From: Poindextera sp041691315
Lineage (GTDB): Bacteria; Pseudomonadota; Alphaproteobacteria; Caulobacterales; Caulobacteraceae
Length of the DNA stretch: 64,000 bases
Reading direction: 5' to 3'
Assembly (NCBI GenBank): GCA_041691315.1
Contig: JBEPUW010000003.1
Coordinates: forward strand, 62,001 to 126,000
Position 1 is the stretch's first letter, and each line of letters starts with the position of its first letter. A program made the position numbers and the translations under genes. Positions 41,504-50,238 of this stretch are shown here, one piece after another. The notes under the pieces are model-generated. The model worked only from the letters and a program-made list of their open reading frames with translations, was not told the origin of the DNA and did not search any database.

Positions 41504-42196
41504 ATGAGCCTCGCCGATCTCAGCGTCAACTTCTTCGTCGCCCTCTTCGCCCTGATCGACCCGATCGGCAATGTGCCGGTGTTCGCGGCGGCGACGGTGG
41601 GCGCGACCCCGGCAGGCCGGCGCCGCCTGGCCCTCTATATCGCGCTGTTTTCCCTGGTTTTTCTCACCCTGATCTATGTCTCGGGCCTGAGCCTGCTGCG
41701 CTTCTTCGGCATCTCGCTGTCGGCCTTCCGCATCGCCGGCGGCGTCCTGCTCTTCCTGCTGGGCCTGGACATGGCGCGTAACGACTTTACCGCCCGCTTC
41801 ACCGACCTGGCCAACGATGAGGGGCCGATCTCGACCGGCGCCTATGCCAAACAGCGGTTCGAGCGGCTGATCGTGCCCTTCGCCATGCCGCTGCTGATCG
41901 GGCCCGGGGCCATATCGACGGTGGTGATCTATGCCAGCGAGGCCAAGGCCTATGGCGTCGCGGGGCTGGGCGCCGGCTTCGGGGTGATCGCGCTGGTCTC
42001 CGGCCTGATCGTGCCCTTCTTCTGGACCACCAGCCTGGTGTCGCGCCTGCTTGGCCGCATCGGCATGACCATCGTGGTGCGGGTGCTGGGCCTGATCCTC
42101 TGCGCCATGGCGGTGCAGTTCATCATCGCCGGCGTCGGCGGCTCGACCCACGGCATCGTGCGGCCCGACGCCGTTTCCCCCTATCAACAGAACTGA
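41504..42196 (+). CDS. MarC-family integral membrane protein
   Basis: A 230-residue UPF0056/MarC protein with six predicted membrane spans. It has the family start VALFALIDPIGNVPVFAAAT, the second repeat element AGGVLLFLLGLDMAR, and PFAMPLLIGPGAISTVVIY, whose LLIGPGAI part is highly conserved. Despite its name, MarC is not a proven drug-resistance protein; amino-acid or solute export has been suggested for relatives. It is divergent from pyrF (72 bp between starts). Confidence 0.9.
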   Translation: MSLADLSVNFFVALFALIDPIGNVPVFAAATVGATPAGRRRLALYIALFSLVFLTLIYVSGLSLLRFFGISLSAFRIAGGVLLFLLGLDMARNDFTARFTDLANDEGPISTGAYAKQRFERLIVPFAMPLLIGPGAISTVVIYASEAKAYGVAGLGAGFGVIALVSGLIVPFFWTTSLVSRLLGRIGMTIVVRVLGLILCAMAVQFIIAGVGGSTHGIVRPDAVSPYQQN

Positions 42197-42222
42197 TCGG
42201 CGGCTTCGGCCGTTTGCCCGTC

Positions 42223-42438
42223 ATGCCAGAGGTCGACTCAAGCGCGCTGAAGGCCATCGACTACCGGCCGCGGGAGCGCCAGCTGGTGCTGCGCTTCGCC
42301 AGCGGCGAGCGCTATGCCTACGACCAGGCGTCGGAAGAGCTCTACCGGCGCTTCCTGGCCGCCGAATCCAAGGGCCGCTTCTTCCAGGCCGAGATTCGCG
42401 GCCGGCTGCCGTTCCGCAAGCTCAGGTCGGAACCTTAA
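42223..42438 (+). CDS. KTSC-domain protein
   Basis: A 71-residue protein covering one KTSC domain: SSALKAIDYRPRERQLVLRF, then SGERYAYDQASEELYRRFLA and the closing ESKGRFFQAEIRGR. Here the core is KGRFF instead of the more common KGSYF. KTSC modules are seen alone or fused to lysyl-tRNA synthetase-like proteins; function unknown. The ATG at 42223 is preferred to a TTG three codons upstream. Its last 17 bp overlap the end of argG in the opposite direction. Confidence 0.88.
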   Translation: MPEVDSSALKAIDYRPRERQLVLRFASGERYAYDQASEELYRRFLAAESKGRFFQAEIRGRLPFRKLRSEP

Positions 42439-43651
42439 GCCCGCGTCGCGCCGCCACGCGCAGGCGAAGCGCGTTCAGCTTGATGAAGCCCGAGGCGTCG
42501 TTGTGGTCGTAGGCCACCTTGCCCTCCTCGAAGGTGACCAGATCCTGGTCGTAGAGCGAATAGGGGCTGGAGCGGCCGATGATGCTCACATTGCCCTTGT
42601 AGAGCTTGACGGTGACCTGGCCGGTGACCAGGGCCTGGCTCTTGTCGATCAGGGCCTGCAGCATGTCGCGCTCTGGTGTGAACCACAAGCCGTTGTAGAT
42701 CAGCTCGGCATAGCGCGGCATCAGCTCGTCCTTCAGGTGGGCGGCGCCGCGGTCGAGCGTGATCGATTCGATGCCCCGGTGCGCGCCCAGAAGGATGGTC
42801 CCGCCGGGGGTCTCATAGACGCCGCGCGACTTCATGCCGATGAAGCGGTTTTCGACCAGGTCCAGCCGGCCAATGCCGTTTTCGTAGCCGAGCTCGTTCA
42901 ACCGGGTGAGCAGGGCGGCCGGCGACAGCGCCTGGCCGTCGATGGCCACCGGATCGCCGGCCTCGAAGTCCATCGTGAAGGTGCGCGGCCGGTCCGGCGC
43001 ATCCTCGGGCGCGATGGTGCGCTGGTAGACGAACTCGGGGGCCTCGACCGCCGGGTCCTCCAGCACCTTTCCCTCCGATGAGGAGTGCAGCAGGTTGGCG
43101 TCGACCGAGAAGGGCGCCTCGCCGCGCTTGTCCTTGGCGATCGGGATCTGGTGCTGTTCGGCGAAGGCGATCAGCGCCTCGCGGCTGGCGAACGCCCACT
43201 CGCGCCAGGGCGCGATCACCCGGATGTCGGGATCGAGCGCGTAATAGGACAGCTCGTAGCGGATCTGGTCGTTGCCCTTGCCGGTCGAGCCATGGGAAAC
43301 GGCGCCGGCCCCCACCTTTCGGGCGATGTCGATCTGGGTCTTGGCGATCAGCGGCCGGGCGATCGAGGTGCCGAGCAGATACTGACCCTCATAGACCGTG
43401 TTGGCGCGGAACATCGGGAAGACGTAGTCGCGGACGAATTCCTCGCGCAGGTCCTCGATGAAGATGTTCTCGGGCTTGACGCCCATCAGCAGCGCCTTGT
43501 CGCGCGCGGGACCGAGCTCCTCGCCTTGGCCTAAGTCGGCGGTGAAGGTCACCACCTCGCAGCCATATTCGGTCTGCAGCCACTTCAGGATGATCGAGGT
43601 GTCGAGCCCGCCGGAATAGGCGAGCACCACTTTTTTCACGGGCGTGTTCAT
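42422..43651 (-). CDS. argG: Argininosuccinate synthase
   Basis: ATP-dependent joining of citrulline and aspartate in arginine synthesis. The 409 residues begin with the PP-loop VVLAYSGGLDTSIILKWL. Then come DLGQGEELGPARDKAL, the citrulline/aspartate-binding segments GKGNDQIRYELSYY, and the C-terminal oligomerisation helix ending LRLRVAARRGLKVPT. The ATG at 43651 lies behind GGGGACGGCC; four upstream codons are also open. Confidence 0.96.
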   Translation of the reverse strand: MNTPVKKVVLAYSGGLDTSIILKWLQTEYGCEVVTFTADLGQGEELGPARDKALLMGVKPENIFIEDLREEFVRDYVFPMFRANTVYEGQYLLGTSIARPLIAKTQIDIARKVGAGAVSHGSTGKGNDQIRYELSYYALDPDIRVIAPWREWAFASREALIAFAEQHQIPIAKDKRGEAPFSVDANLLHSSSEGKVLEDPAVEAPEFVYQRTIAPEDAPDRPRTFTMDFEAGDPVAIDGQALSPAALLTRLNELGYENGIGRLDLVENRFIGMKSRGVYETPGGTILLGAHRGIESITLDRGAAHLKDELMPRYAELIYNGLWFTPERDMLQALIDKSQALVTGQVTVKLYKGNVSIIGRSSPYSLYDQDLVTFEEGKVAYDHNDASGFIKLNALRLRVAARRGLKVPT

Positions 43652-43813
43652 GGCCGTCCCCATACGGCGCGAGGCCCGGGAGGTTCAAGCCTAGTGGTTG
43701 GGGAAGGCGAAATAACTCAAGGCGCGCTCGACACCTGAAGAAAGTCGCGGCAGCCTAACCCCGTTCGCCGGATCGCTGCGTAGTCCTTCATGTGAAAGCT
43801 TGAGGAGACCCAC

Positions 43814-44728
43814 ATGACGACGGCAGCGAACAGATCAATCACCTTTCGGCGCAGGACGCTTCTGGCGGCCGCGATCGGGGCGATCTGCCTCGGCGGCGCG
43901 GCTTGCGCCCACGCCGATCCGGTCGACCTGACGGTGGTGGACCGCGCGACGGGCCAGCCGCTGCGGGTCTGGGGCCACGACGGGCGGCTGTTCGTCGCCG
44001 GGCGGCCGGGCGCGCGCTATAGCCTGCGCGTTTCCAATCACACCGATGGCCGGGTGCTGGTGGTCATGTCGGTCGACGGGATCAACATCCTTTCCGGCGA
44101 GACGGCCAACTACGACCAGCGCGGCTATGTGTTCGGCCCGCATGAGTCCTACGACGTCAGCGGGTGGCGCAAGTCCGACTCAGAGGTCGCCGCCTTCAAC
44201 TTCGCCCGCCTGCCGCAATCCTACGCCGCCCGCACCGGCCGGCCCGCCGATGTCGGGGTCATCGGCATGGCGGTCTTCAATGAACGGGCCGAGGCCCCGG
44301 TCGAAGCGACGCCGGAGCCGTATCCGGACGCACCCGACGACACCGATCGCGAATCTTCTCGCGCCAATGACGCCGTCGCCGGGCGGGGCTCCATGGTCCC
44401 GGAGCCGTCACCGCCGCCTCCGGCGGCGCTGATGCCGCCTTCGGCTCGCGCCGAAGGGCCTGCACAGCCCTCCGCCAGGGTCATGGCCCAGCGGCGGGAC
44501 GAGAAGCTGGGCACCGCCCATGGCGCGCGCGAATATTCGGCGATCACCATCGTGCCGTTCGAGCGGGCGACGACCTATCCGCAATTCGTCCGGCAGATCG
44601 AATACGACACCTTCGACAACCTGGTCGTGGCCGGCGTAATCCCGCCCGCGTGGAGCCCGGGGCACCGGCCGCAACCCTTTCCATCGAATTCCGATGGCGC
44701 GGGATATGTCGCCGACCCGCCGGGCTGA
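43814..44728 (+). CDS. Exported protein of unknown function upstream of an ECF sigma gene
   Basis: A 304-residue protein with a Sec signal (RRRTLLAAAIGAICLGGAAC, cleavage near AHA). The first domain (about residues 36-160) is rich in beta strands: VVDRATGQPLRVWGHDGRLF, YSLRVSNHTDGRVLVVMSVD, SYDVSGWRKSDSEVAAFNF and TGRPADVGVIGMAVFNE. I recall this domain from uncharacterised proteobacterial proteins without a name. A Pro/Ser/Glu-rich spacer follows, and a shorter C-terminal part (AREYSAITIVPFERATTYP). The start has TTGAGGAGA upstream. The ECF sigma gene lies 50 bp downstream, suggesting a functional link. Confidence 0.75.
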   Translation: MTTAANRSITFRRRTLLAAAIGAICLGGAACAHADPVDLTVVDRATGQPLRVWGHDGRLFVAGRPGARYSLRVSNHTDGRVLVVMSVDGINILSGETANYDQRGYVFGPHESYDVSGWRKSDSEVAAFNFARLPQSYAARTGRPADVGVIGMAVFNERAEAPVEATPEPYPDAPDDTDRESSRANDAVAGRGSMVPEPSPPPPAALMPPSARAEGPAQPSARVMAQRRDEKLGTAHGAREYSAITIVPFERATTYPQFVRQIEYDTFDNLVVAGVIPPAWSPGHRPQPFPSNSDGAGYVADPPG

Positions 44729-44778
44729 GCCTTAGGCCCTTTGCGCATCGGGCCCAGCCGCGGTTAGACTGGGCCTCG

Positions 44779-45357
44779 ATGGAGCCTGAGCCGGGGGACG
44801 ACGCCGATCTGCTGCGCGCCCACGGCGCCGGCGACCCGCATGCCTTTGGCCGGCTATACGACCGCTATGATCGCCCGTGCTTCCAGTTCATCCGCCGACT
44901 GCTGGGTCCGGCTCACGCCGACGCCGCCGAGGACCTGCACCAGGAAACCTGGATATCGATCGCGAAGAGCGCGGCCGCCTTCGACCCGCATCAGGGCAGC
45001 TTCTCCGCCTGGCTGTTCACCATCGCGCGGCACAAGACCTGGGACCATTTTCGCCGGCAGAAGGTGGCCGTGCTGGCCTCCGGCCAGGAGGATACGGCGA
45101 TGAGCGTCCCCGACCCAGGTCCGACGCCGTTGGATGAGGTGCAATCGCGCGAGCTGGCGCAAAAGCTGATCGCTGCGGTCGAGGCGCTGCCGTTGGAGCA
45201 GCGCGGCGCCTTCGTCATGTTCGCCGATGGCGGGCTGTCGCTGGAAGAGATCGCGCGGGCCACCGGCGTCAGCGTCGAGACCAGCAAGAGCCGGCTGCGC
45301 TACGCCCGCGCCCGGTTGCGACAGGCGCTTGCTGGTGAAAGGCCGGATCATGTCTGA
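44779..45357 (+). CDS. ECF-type RNA polymerase sigma factor
   Basis: A 192-residue sigma-70-family protein with region 2 (FGRLYDRYDRPCFQFIRRLL, then the -10 element-binding DHFRRQ after GSFSAWLFTIARHKTWDHF-like sequence), a linker, and region 4 (ALPLEQRGAFVMFADGGLSL, a helix-turn-helix EEIARATGVSVETSKSRLRY). Group assignment is not made. The stop overlaps the next gene start by 8 bp. The pairing with a membrane protein is typical of ECF/anti-sigma modules. The ATG at 44779 is chosen because upstream frame overlaps the previous gene. Confidence 0.9.
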   Translation: MEPEPGDDADLLRAHGAGDPHAFGRLYDRYDRPCFQFIRRLLGPAHADAAEDLHQETWISIAKSAAAFDPHQGSFSAWLFTIARHKTWDHFRRQKVAVLASGQEDTAMSVPDPGPTPLDEVQSRELAQKLIAAVEALPLEQRGAFVMFADGGLSLEEIARATGVSVETSKSRLRYARARLRQALAGERPDHV

Positions 45358-46291
45358 CCACGACGCGGCGCCCGACCCGATCGACAAGGCCTATGTTCAG
45401 GCCGAGGCGCTGCTGAGCGACGAAGAGGCGCGGGCGGCCCGGCGCGCGCGGGTGCTTGGCGCCGTCGCAAGCGAGGGCGCCGCGCCGGCTGCCGCCGCCC
45501 CCGCCGTACGGCGCCCAGCCTGGCGGCGTGGCGGCTGGCTCGCGGCGGCCGGCGTCGCGGGCCTCGGCGTGCTGATCGCCACCCACATCTACACGCCGCT
45601 TCGGCGCCAGGCGCAGACCACACCGACGCCGGCGGCCGCAACACGCGCGCCCAGCGCCACCTCGGCCTTGCCAGGACAACCCGCCCCTACGCCATTAGCC
45701 CCTCAGCCGCGTCCGGCCGCCGACGCCGCGCCGCGGGCCGAAGCGCCGGCCGCGCCGCGCGAGCTGGCTCCAGCCCAGCCGCCGCCCTCGCCTGCTTCCG
45801 CCTCGATCGCGGCGGAACCCCAGGCCTTTCCGGCCGCGCCGCCGCCGCCGCCACCGCCAGCCGCCGATGTCACGGCCGAGCGGCGCGAAAGCGATGCCGC
45901 GGTCGCGGCTCAAAACGCGACGCGCGGCGCCGAGAAGGCGACGCAAGGCCCGGCGTTCGCGGGCCCGCCGTCCGCGGCGATGGCCAGGCCGGATTCGCCG
46001 GCCAGCCATTCGTCCGACCCGGCCGCCAGACTTCGCGCCGCCGCCGCCGCCGGCAGGACCAGCGCCGTGGACTCGCTGCTGGCCGAAGGTGTCCCGATCG
46101 ACGCGCCTGACACGGCGGGAAATACGGCGCTGATGGACGCGATCCAGGCCGGTTACCCCGCCGTTGCCGCAAGCCTGCGCCGCCACGGCGCCAGCCTGGA
46201 CCGGAAGAACGACGCGGGACAATCAGCGCGGGATATGGCGACGGCGAAAGGGGACGCGGCGCTCGACCGCGCCCTTGGCCTTGAGCCCTAG
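45350..46291 (+). CDS. Single-span membrane protein with ankyrin repeats, probable anti-sigma factor
   Basis: A 313-residue protein from an ATG at 45350 inside the end of the sigma gene. Cytoplasmic N-terminus of about 60 residues is acidic/helical (DKAYVQAEALLSDEEARAAR). A membrane segment follows at about residues 61-82 (WLAAAGVAGLGVLIATHIY), then 130 residues rich in Ala/Pro, and two ankyrin repeats at the end (GNTALMDAIQAGYPAVAASL, RHGASLDRKNDAGQSARDMA). Translational coupling, topology and N-terminal size fit an anti-sigma factor with an extracytoplasmic ankyrin sensor, although no ZAS-type motif is visible. Family not recognised. Confidence 0.72.
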   Translation: MSDHDAAPDPIDKAYVQAEALLSDEEARAARRARVLGAVASEGAAPAAAAPAVRRPAWRRGGWLAAAGVAGLGVLIATHIYTPLRRQAQTTPTPAAATRAPSATSALPGQPAPTPLAPQPRPAADAAPRAEAPAAPRELAPAQPPPSPASASIAAEPQAFPAAPPPPPPPAADVTAERRESDAAVAAQNATRGAEKATQGPAFAGPPSAAMARPDSPASHSSDPAARLRAAAAAGRTSAVDSLLAEGVPIDAPDTAGNTALMDAIQAGYPAVAASLRRHGASLDRKNDAGQSARDMATAKGDAALDRALGLEP

Positions 46292-48256
46292 CTAGACCGT
46301 CACCTGGGCGCCGAGCTCGACGACGCGGCCGGGCGGGATCTTGAAGAAGTCGGTGGGGTTGGCGGCGTTCTTCATCAGGAAGATGAACAGCTTGTCCTGC
46401 CACAGCGGCATGGTCGGCTGGGCCGCCGGCACCAGCGAGCGGCGGCCGAGGAAGAAGCTGGTCGCCATGATGTCGAACTTCAGCCCCTGCTTACGGCAGA
46501 GCTGCAGCGCCTTGGGCAGGTTCGGCGTCTCCATGAAGCCGTAGCGGATGATCACCTTTTTGAAGTCTTCGTTGACCGGCTCAATGACGATGCGGTCGGT
46601 GTCGCTCACCCGCGGAGTCTCGGTGGTGACCACGGTCAGGATGACGTTGTGCGCGTGCAGGACCTTGTTGTGCTTGAGGTTGTGCATCAGCGCCACCGGG
46701 GCCATGTCGGCGTCGCCGGTCAGGTAGATGGCGGTGCCGGGCGAGCGATAGGGCGGTCGGGCGCGAAGCATGTCGACCAGCTCGATCAGCGGCAGGCTGT
46801 CGCGGCGGGTCTTCTCGGTCAGCACCTGGGCGCCGCGGGTCCAGGTCCACATGATCACCACCAGGGCCGCGCCCATGACCAGCGGCAGCCAGGCGCCGTC
46901 GCGGATCTTCAGGAGGTTGGACGAGGTGAAGACGACGTCGACAAGGCCGATGGGTCCAAGCAGCAGCGCCGCCTGCCAGCGCCGCCACTTCCACATCCGC
47001 CGCACGACCACATAGGCCAGCAGGGTGTCGATCAGCATGGCCCCGGTCACCGCCAGCCCATAGGCCGAGGCCAGGTGGCTGGAGGTCTGGAAGATCAGGA
47101 GCAGCAGCAGCACGCCGATCATCAGGAAGAGGTTCACCGATGGCGCGTAGATCTGCCCGGTCTGGGTCTCCGAGGTGCGGCGGATGTCCATGCGCGGGAA
47201 GAGGTTCAATTGCACGGCCTGTCCGGTCATGGAGAAGGCGCCGGAGATCAGGGCCTGGCTGGCGATGACGGTGGCCGCGGTGGCCAGGATCAGGATCGGC
47301 CAATAGGCGACAGCTGGGGCCAGGGCCCAGAACGGATTGTGCCGCGCCCAGGGATGGTTCAGCACCAGCGCGCCCTGGCCAAGATAGTTGAGCGCCAGGC
47401 AGGGGAAGACCAGGCCGATCCAGGCGCGCCGGATGGCGGTTTTGCCGAAATGGCCCATGTCCGTGTACAGGGCCTCCGCGCCGGTCACCGCCAGGAAGAC
47501 GCTGCCGAGGATGATGAAGCCTAGAAAGCCGTTATCGAACAGGAACTTGGCGCCATACCAAGGGCTAAGCGCGCGCAGGATGGTCAGGTTTTCGGACAGC
47601 CGCCAGATGCCCAGCCCGGCCAGGGTCAGGAACCAGATGGCGATGATCGGCCCGAAGAAGGCCGCCACCCGCGTCGTCCCCCTGGCCTGGACCATGAACA
47701 GCGCCACCAGTATGCCGGCGGCGATCGGCAGGGCGTAGGGCGCCAAGTGCCGGCCGATCTCCGGCGCGGCGCGCACGCCCTCGACCGCGGAAAGCACCGA
47801 AACCGCGGGCGTGATCAGCCCGTCGCCGAAGAACAGCGCCGCGCCGATCATGCCCAGCACGAAGATCGAGCCGGTGCGGCGCCCGACGGCGCGCTGGGCC
47901 AGCGCCATCAGCGCCAGGGTGCCGCCCTCGCCCTTGTTGTCGGCGCGCAGCAGTACGACGACGTATTTGATGGTGACGATGAGAACCAGCGTCCAGATGA
48001 TCAGCGACACGACGCCGAACACCGATTCCGGTCCGTCGGCGCCATGGCGAGCGTGAGCCAGGGCTTCGCGCATGGCGTAGAGCGGGCTGGTCCCGATATC
48101 GCCGAACACCACGCCGACCGAGCCGACCGCCAGGGCCAGGCCGCTTTGGCCCCATCGCGCCCGCCCCTCCCTGTCCGGCGCGATGGAATCGGCGCTGGCG
48201 AGGGTCGGGGCTTTGGTGGTGGGAGACGAGGCCGTTAGCGGCGCTTCGCCCGTCAT
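46292..48256 (-). CDS. kup: Kup/HAK/KT potassium transporter
   Basis: Proton-coupled K+ uptake protein of 654 residues with 12 hydrophobic spans and a cytoplasmic tail. The first span includes AVGSVGVVFGDIGTSPLYAM, the family signature. DNKGEGGTLALMALAQR follows, and GALVLNHPWARHNPFWALAP lies near the middle. The ATG at 48256 is preceded by GGAGGTCATGC. The last 100 residues contain the soluble region ending PPGRVVELGAQVTV. It converges with the ankyrin gene with no gap. Confidence 0.94.
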   Translation of the reverse strand: MTGEAPLTASSPTTKAPTLASADSIAPDREGRARWGQSGLALAVGSVGVVFGDIGTSPLYAMREALAHARHGADGPESVFGVVSLIIWTLVLIVTIKYVVVLLRADNKGEGGTLALMALAQRAVGRRTGSIFVLGMIGAALFFGDGLITPAVSVLSAVEGVRAAPEIGRHLAPYALPIAAGILVALFMVQARGTTRVAAFFGPIIAIWFLTLAGLGIWRLSENLTILRALSPWYGAKFLFDNGFLGFIILGSVFLAVTGAEALYTDMGHFGKTAIRRAWIGLVFPCLALNYLGQGALVLNHPWARHNPFWALAPAVAYWPILILATAATVIASQALISGAFSMTGQAVQLNLFPRMDIRRTSETQTGQIYAPSVNLFLMIGVLLLLLIFQTSSHLASAYGLAVTGAMLIDTLLAYVVVRRMWKWRRWQAALLLGPIGLVDVVFTSSNLLKIRDGAWLPLVMGAALVVIMWTWTRGAQVLTEKTRRDSLPLIELVDMLRARPPYRSPGTAIYLTGDADMAPVALMHNLKHNKVLHAHNVILTVVTTETPRVSDTDRIVIEPVNEDFKKVIIRYGFMETPNLPKALQLCRKQGLKFDIMATSFFLGRRSLVPAAQPTMPLWQDKLFIFLMKNAANPTDFFKIPPGRVVELGAQVTV

Positions 48257-48370
48257 GCATGACCTCCGGGGTCGGCCGGGCTCAAAAGCGACCGGCCCCA
48301 TCTTTTCAGAGCCGGCGCGATACTCCCTTTCGTGGCGATCTTCAATTGCGCCAGGGTCGCATCGGGGAAA

Positions 48371-49285
48371 TCACAGCGCCGGCTTGGCCGGAGGCGCGCC
48401 GCAACGCGACGGCGCCAGCCAGAACCGCCGCGACGAATAGTCGATGGTCAGCCGCGTTCCGTGCAACAGATCCAGCCCCATGTTCATCGCCGAGACCTTG
48501 GCCAGGCCGGCGCCGTCCAGATAGGGCAGGTCGACCACCCGGGCCACCGCATCGGCGCGGGTGATGCCGGCGAAGCGGACGGCGCCGATGTTCCCCACGC
48601 GCGAGTTGACCGGTGTCATCGTCGCGCCGCGGGTCGGCTCGCCGTCGCGGAAGGCGGATGACAGTGGATCGGCGCCGGCGGCGATGGCGAATTTCAGGTT
48701 GATGGCCGTGGCCCGGGCGCCGGTGTCCAGCACCGCGATCCCCGGCGCGCCGTTCACCGTCACCGGCATCGTGAGCTGCTTGCCGTCGCGGACGGAGCCG
48801 GCCCTGACCAGGGTCGCGCCGGCGCCGGCGATGTCTGCGGGCGCGCCGCGCAGCGGCAGCACCGCGACGGTGTTGCAGCCGAAGTCGACCACCACCAGCT
48901 GGCCCAGCATAAGGTCGGCGCCGGCGACACCGGCGAGCTTCACCCCGTCGACGCGGTCGGGAACGGTGTCGGCGTCGATGTTACGGATGGCGTGGCCGTC
49001 CACGGCCAGGGTCGCCACCTTCGCGCCGACCATCGGCTGCGAGCCGGTCGCGCCGCTGAGCACGCCGCTTCGGCCCTTGGGCAGGTCGAGCTGCCTGGCG
49101 AACCAGGCATAGACGGCGCTCTCATCGGCGCCGGTATCGAGAATGAAATCGAACGGGCCCCTGCCGTTGACCAGCGCCGGAACCACGACGTGGCCGGTGG
49201 AGTCCCAGCGCAGCGGAACTTCGGCGCGCGCGCCGCCGGCCAGAAGGGCGATCCCCAGAAGGGCCGCCAAGGGCCGCCAACGCAT
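48371..49285 (-). CDS. Exported retropepsin-like aspartic protease
   Basis: A 304-residue exported protein. Signal MRWRPLAALLGIALLAGG ends near ARA, and the ATG at 49285 follows GGGAGTTTTCG. There are two lobes: FILDTGADESAVYAWFARQL (about residue 47) with a flap GATGSQ, and VLDTGARATAINLKFAIAAG (about 187), so each half carries a DTG aspartate as in pepsin-like dimers. This arrangement occurs in periplasmic aspartyl proteases of proteobacteria. The end is a conserved DYSSRRFWL strand. The role could be envelope-protein processing; substrates are unknown. Confidence 0.82.
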   Translation of the reverse strand: MRWRPLAALLGIALLAGGARAEVPLRWDSTGHVVVPALVNGRGPFDFILDTGADESAVYAWFARQLDLPKGRSGVLSGATGSQPMVGAKVATLAVDGHAIRNIDADTVPDRVDGVKLAGVAGADLMLGQLVVVDFGCNTVAVLPLRGAPADIAGAGATLVRAGSVRDGKQLTMPVTVNGAPGIAVLDTGARATAINLKFAIAAGADPLSSAFRDGEPTRGATMTPVNSRVGNIGAVRFAGITRADAVARVVDLPYLDGAGLAKVSAMNMGLDLLHGTRLTIDYSSRRFWLAPSRCGAPPAKPAL

Positions 49286-49434
49286 CGAAAACTCCCGGCT
49301 GGAAACGATGGCGTACACGATAACATCCATTCGCCGCGCCGGGCCAGCGCCCCTGGCGACGGCGACTTGAATGTCGGGCGCCGGCGCGCCACTGTCCGCT
49401 TCGCCGTTCGCCGCCAGGGGCTGAAAAACATCAC

Positions 49435-50235
49435 ATGACCCGCCGCCTCTGCCTGGTGACCGGCGCCTCGGCGGGGATCGGCCAGGCCTTCGCCCGCATC
49501 TTCGCCAGCCACGGCTATGACGTCGCCCTGACCGCGCGACGCGGCGAGCGGCTGGAGCAGCTGGCCGAGGAGATCCGCCTGCGCTATGGCGTCGAGACCC
49601 TGGCTATCCCCGCCGACCTCGGCGATCCGGCGGCCGCGACGCATCTGATCGAGACGCTGGCCGCCAACGGCCGGGTGGTCGACGCCCTGGTCAACAACGC
49701 CGGCTATGGCCTGCGCGGCGACTATGCCGCGACCGCCTGGGAAGATGAGCGCGCCTTCTTGCAGGTGCTGCTGATCGCGGTCTGCGAGCTGACCCACAGG
49801 CTGCTGCCGGGCATGATCGAGCGGCGGTTCGGCCGCGTCGTCAACGTCGCCTCATTGGCCGGCCTGACGCCCGGCGCGCCCGGCCGCACCCTCTACAGCG
49901 CCACCAAGTCCTTCCTGGTGAAGTTCTCCGAGAGCCTGCACCTGGAGACGCGCGACCAGGGGGTGCATGTCAGCGCGCTCTGCCCCGGCCTGACCTATTC
50001 GGAATTCCACGACGCCAACCAGACGCGCGAGAGCTTGGAGCGGCTGACGCCCGACTGGCTGTGGCTGGGCGCCGACGAGGTGGCGGCGGCCGGCTACGAA
50101 GCCGTCGAGGCCAATCGCATCATCTGTGTCCCGGGCGCGCCGAACAAGGCGCTCGCGGTCCTGGCCAAGCTGGCCCCGGAGGACTGGGCCATGGCGCTGA
50201 TGGGCCGCGAGCAGAGGCGAATTGGCCGGCTCTAG
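49435..50235 (+). CDS. Short-chain dehydrogenase/reductase
   Basis: A classical SDR of 266 residues with TGASAGIGQAFARIF at residues 8-22, the basic residues TARRGERL after strand 2 favouring NADPH, VNNAGYGLRGDYA, catalytic Ser in VASLAGLTPG and YSATK. The C-terminal portion resembles the DltE-like/YqjQ cluster. Substrate unknown. It converges with purH (3 bp) and is divergent from the protease gene. Confidence 0.86.
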   Translation: MTRRLCLVTGASAGIGQAFARIFASHGYDVALTARRGERLEQLAEEIRLRYGVETLAIPADLGDPAAATHLIETLAANGRVVDALVNNAGYGLRGDYAATAWEDERAFLQVLLIAVCELTHRLLPGMIERRFGRVVNVASLAGLTPGAPGRTLYSATKSFLVKFSESLHLETRDQGVHVSALCPGLTYSEFHDANQTRESLERLTPDWLWLGADEVAAAGYEAVEANRIICVPGAPNKALAVLAKLAPEDWAMALMGREQRRIGRL

Positions 50236-50238
50236 CGT

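Noticed and set aside
43681..43691. GGTTCAAGCC resembling a tRNA T-arm upstream of argG
   Set aside because: No acceptor stem, anticodon arm or D arm can be drawn around it on either strand.
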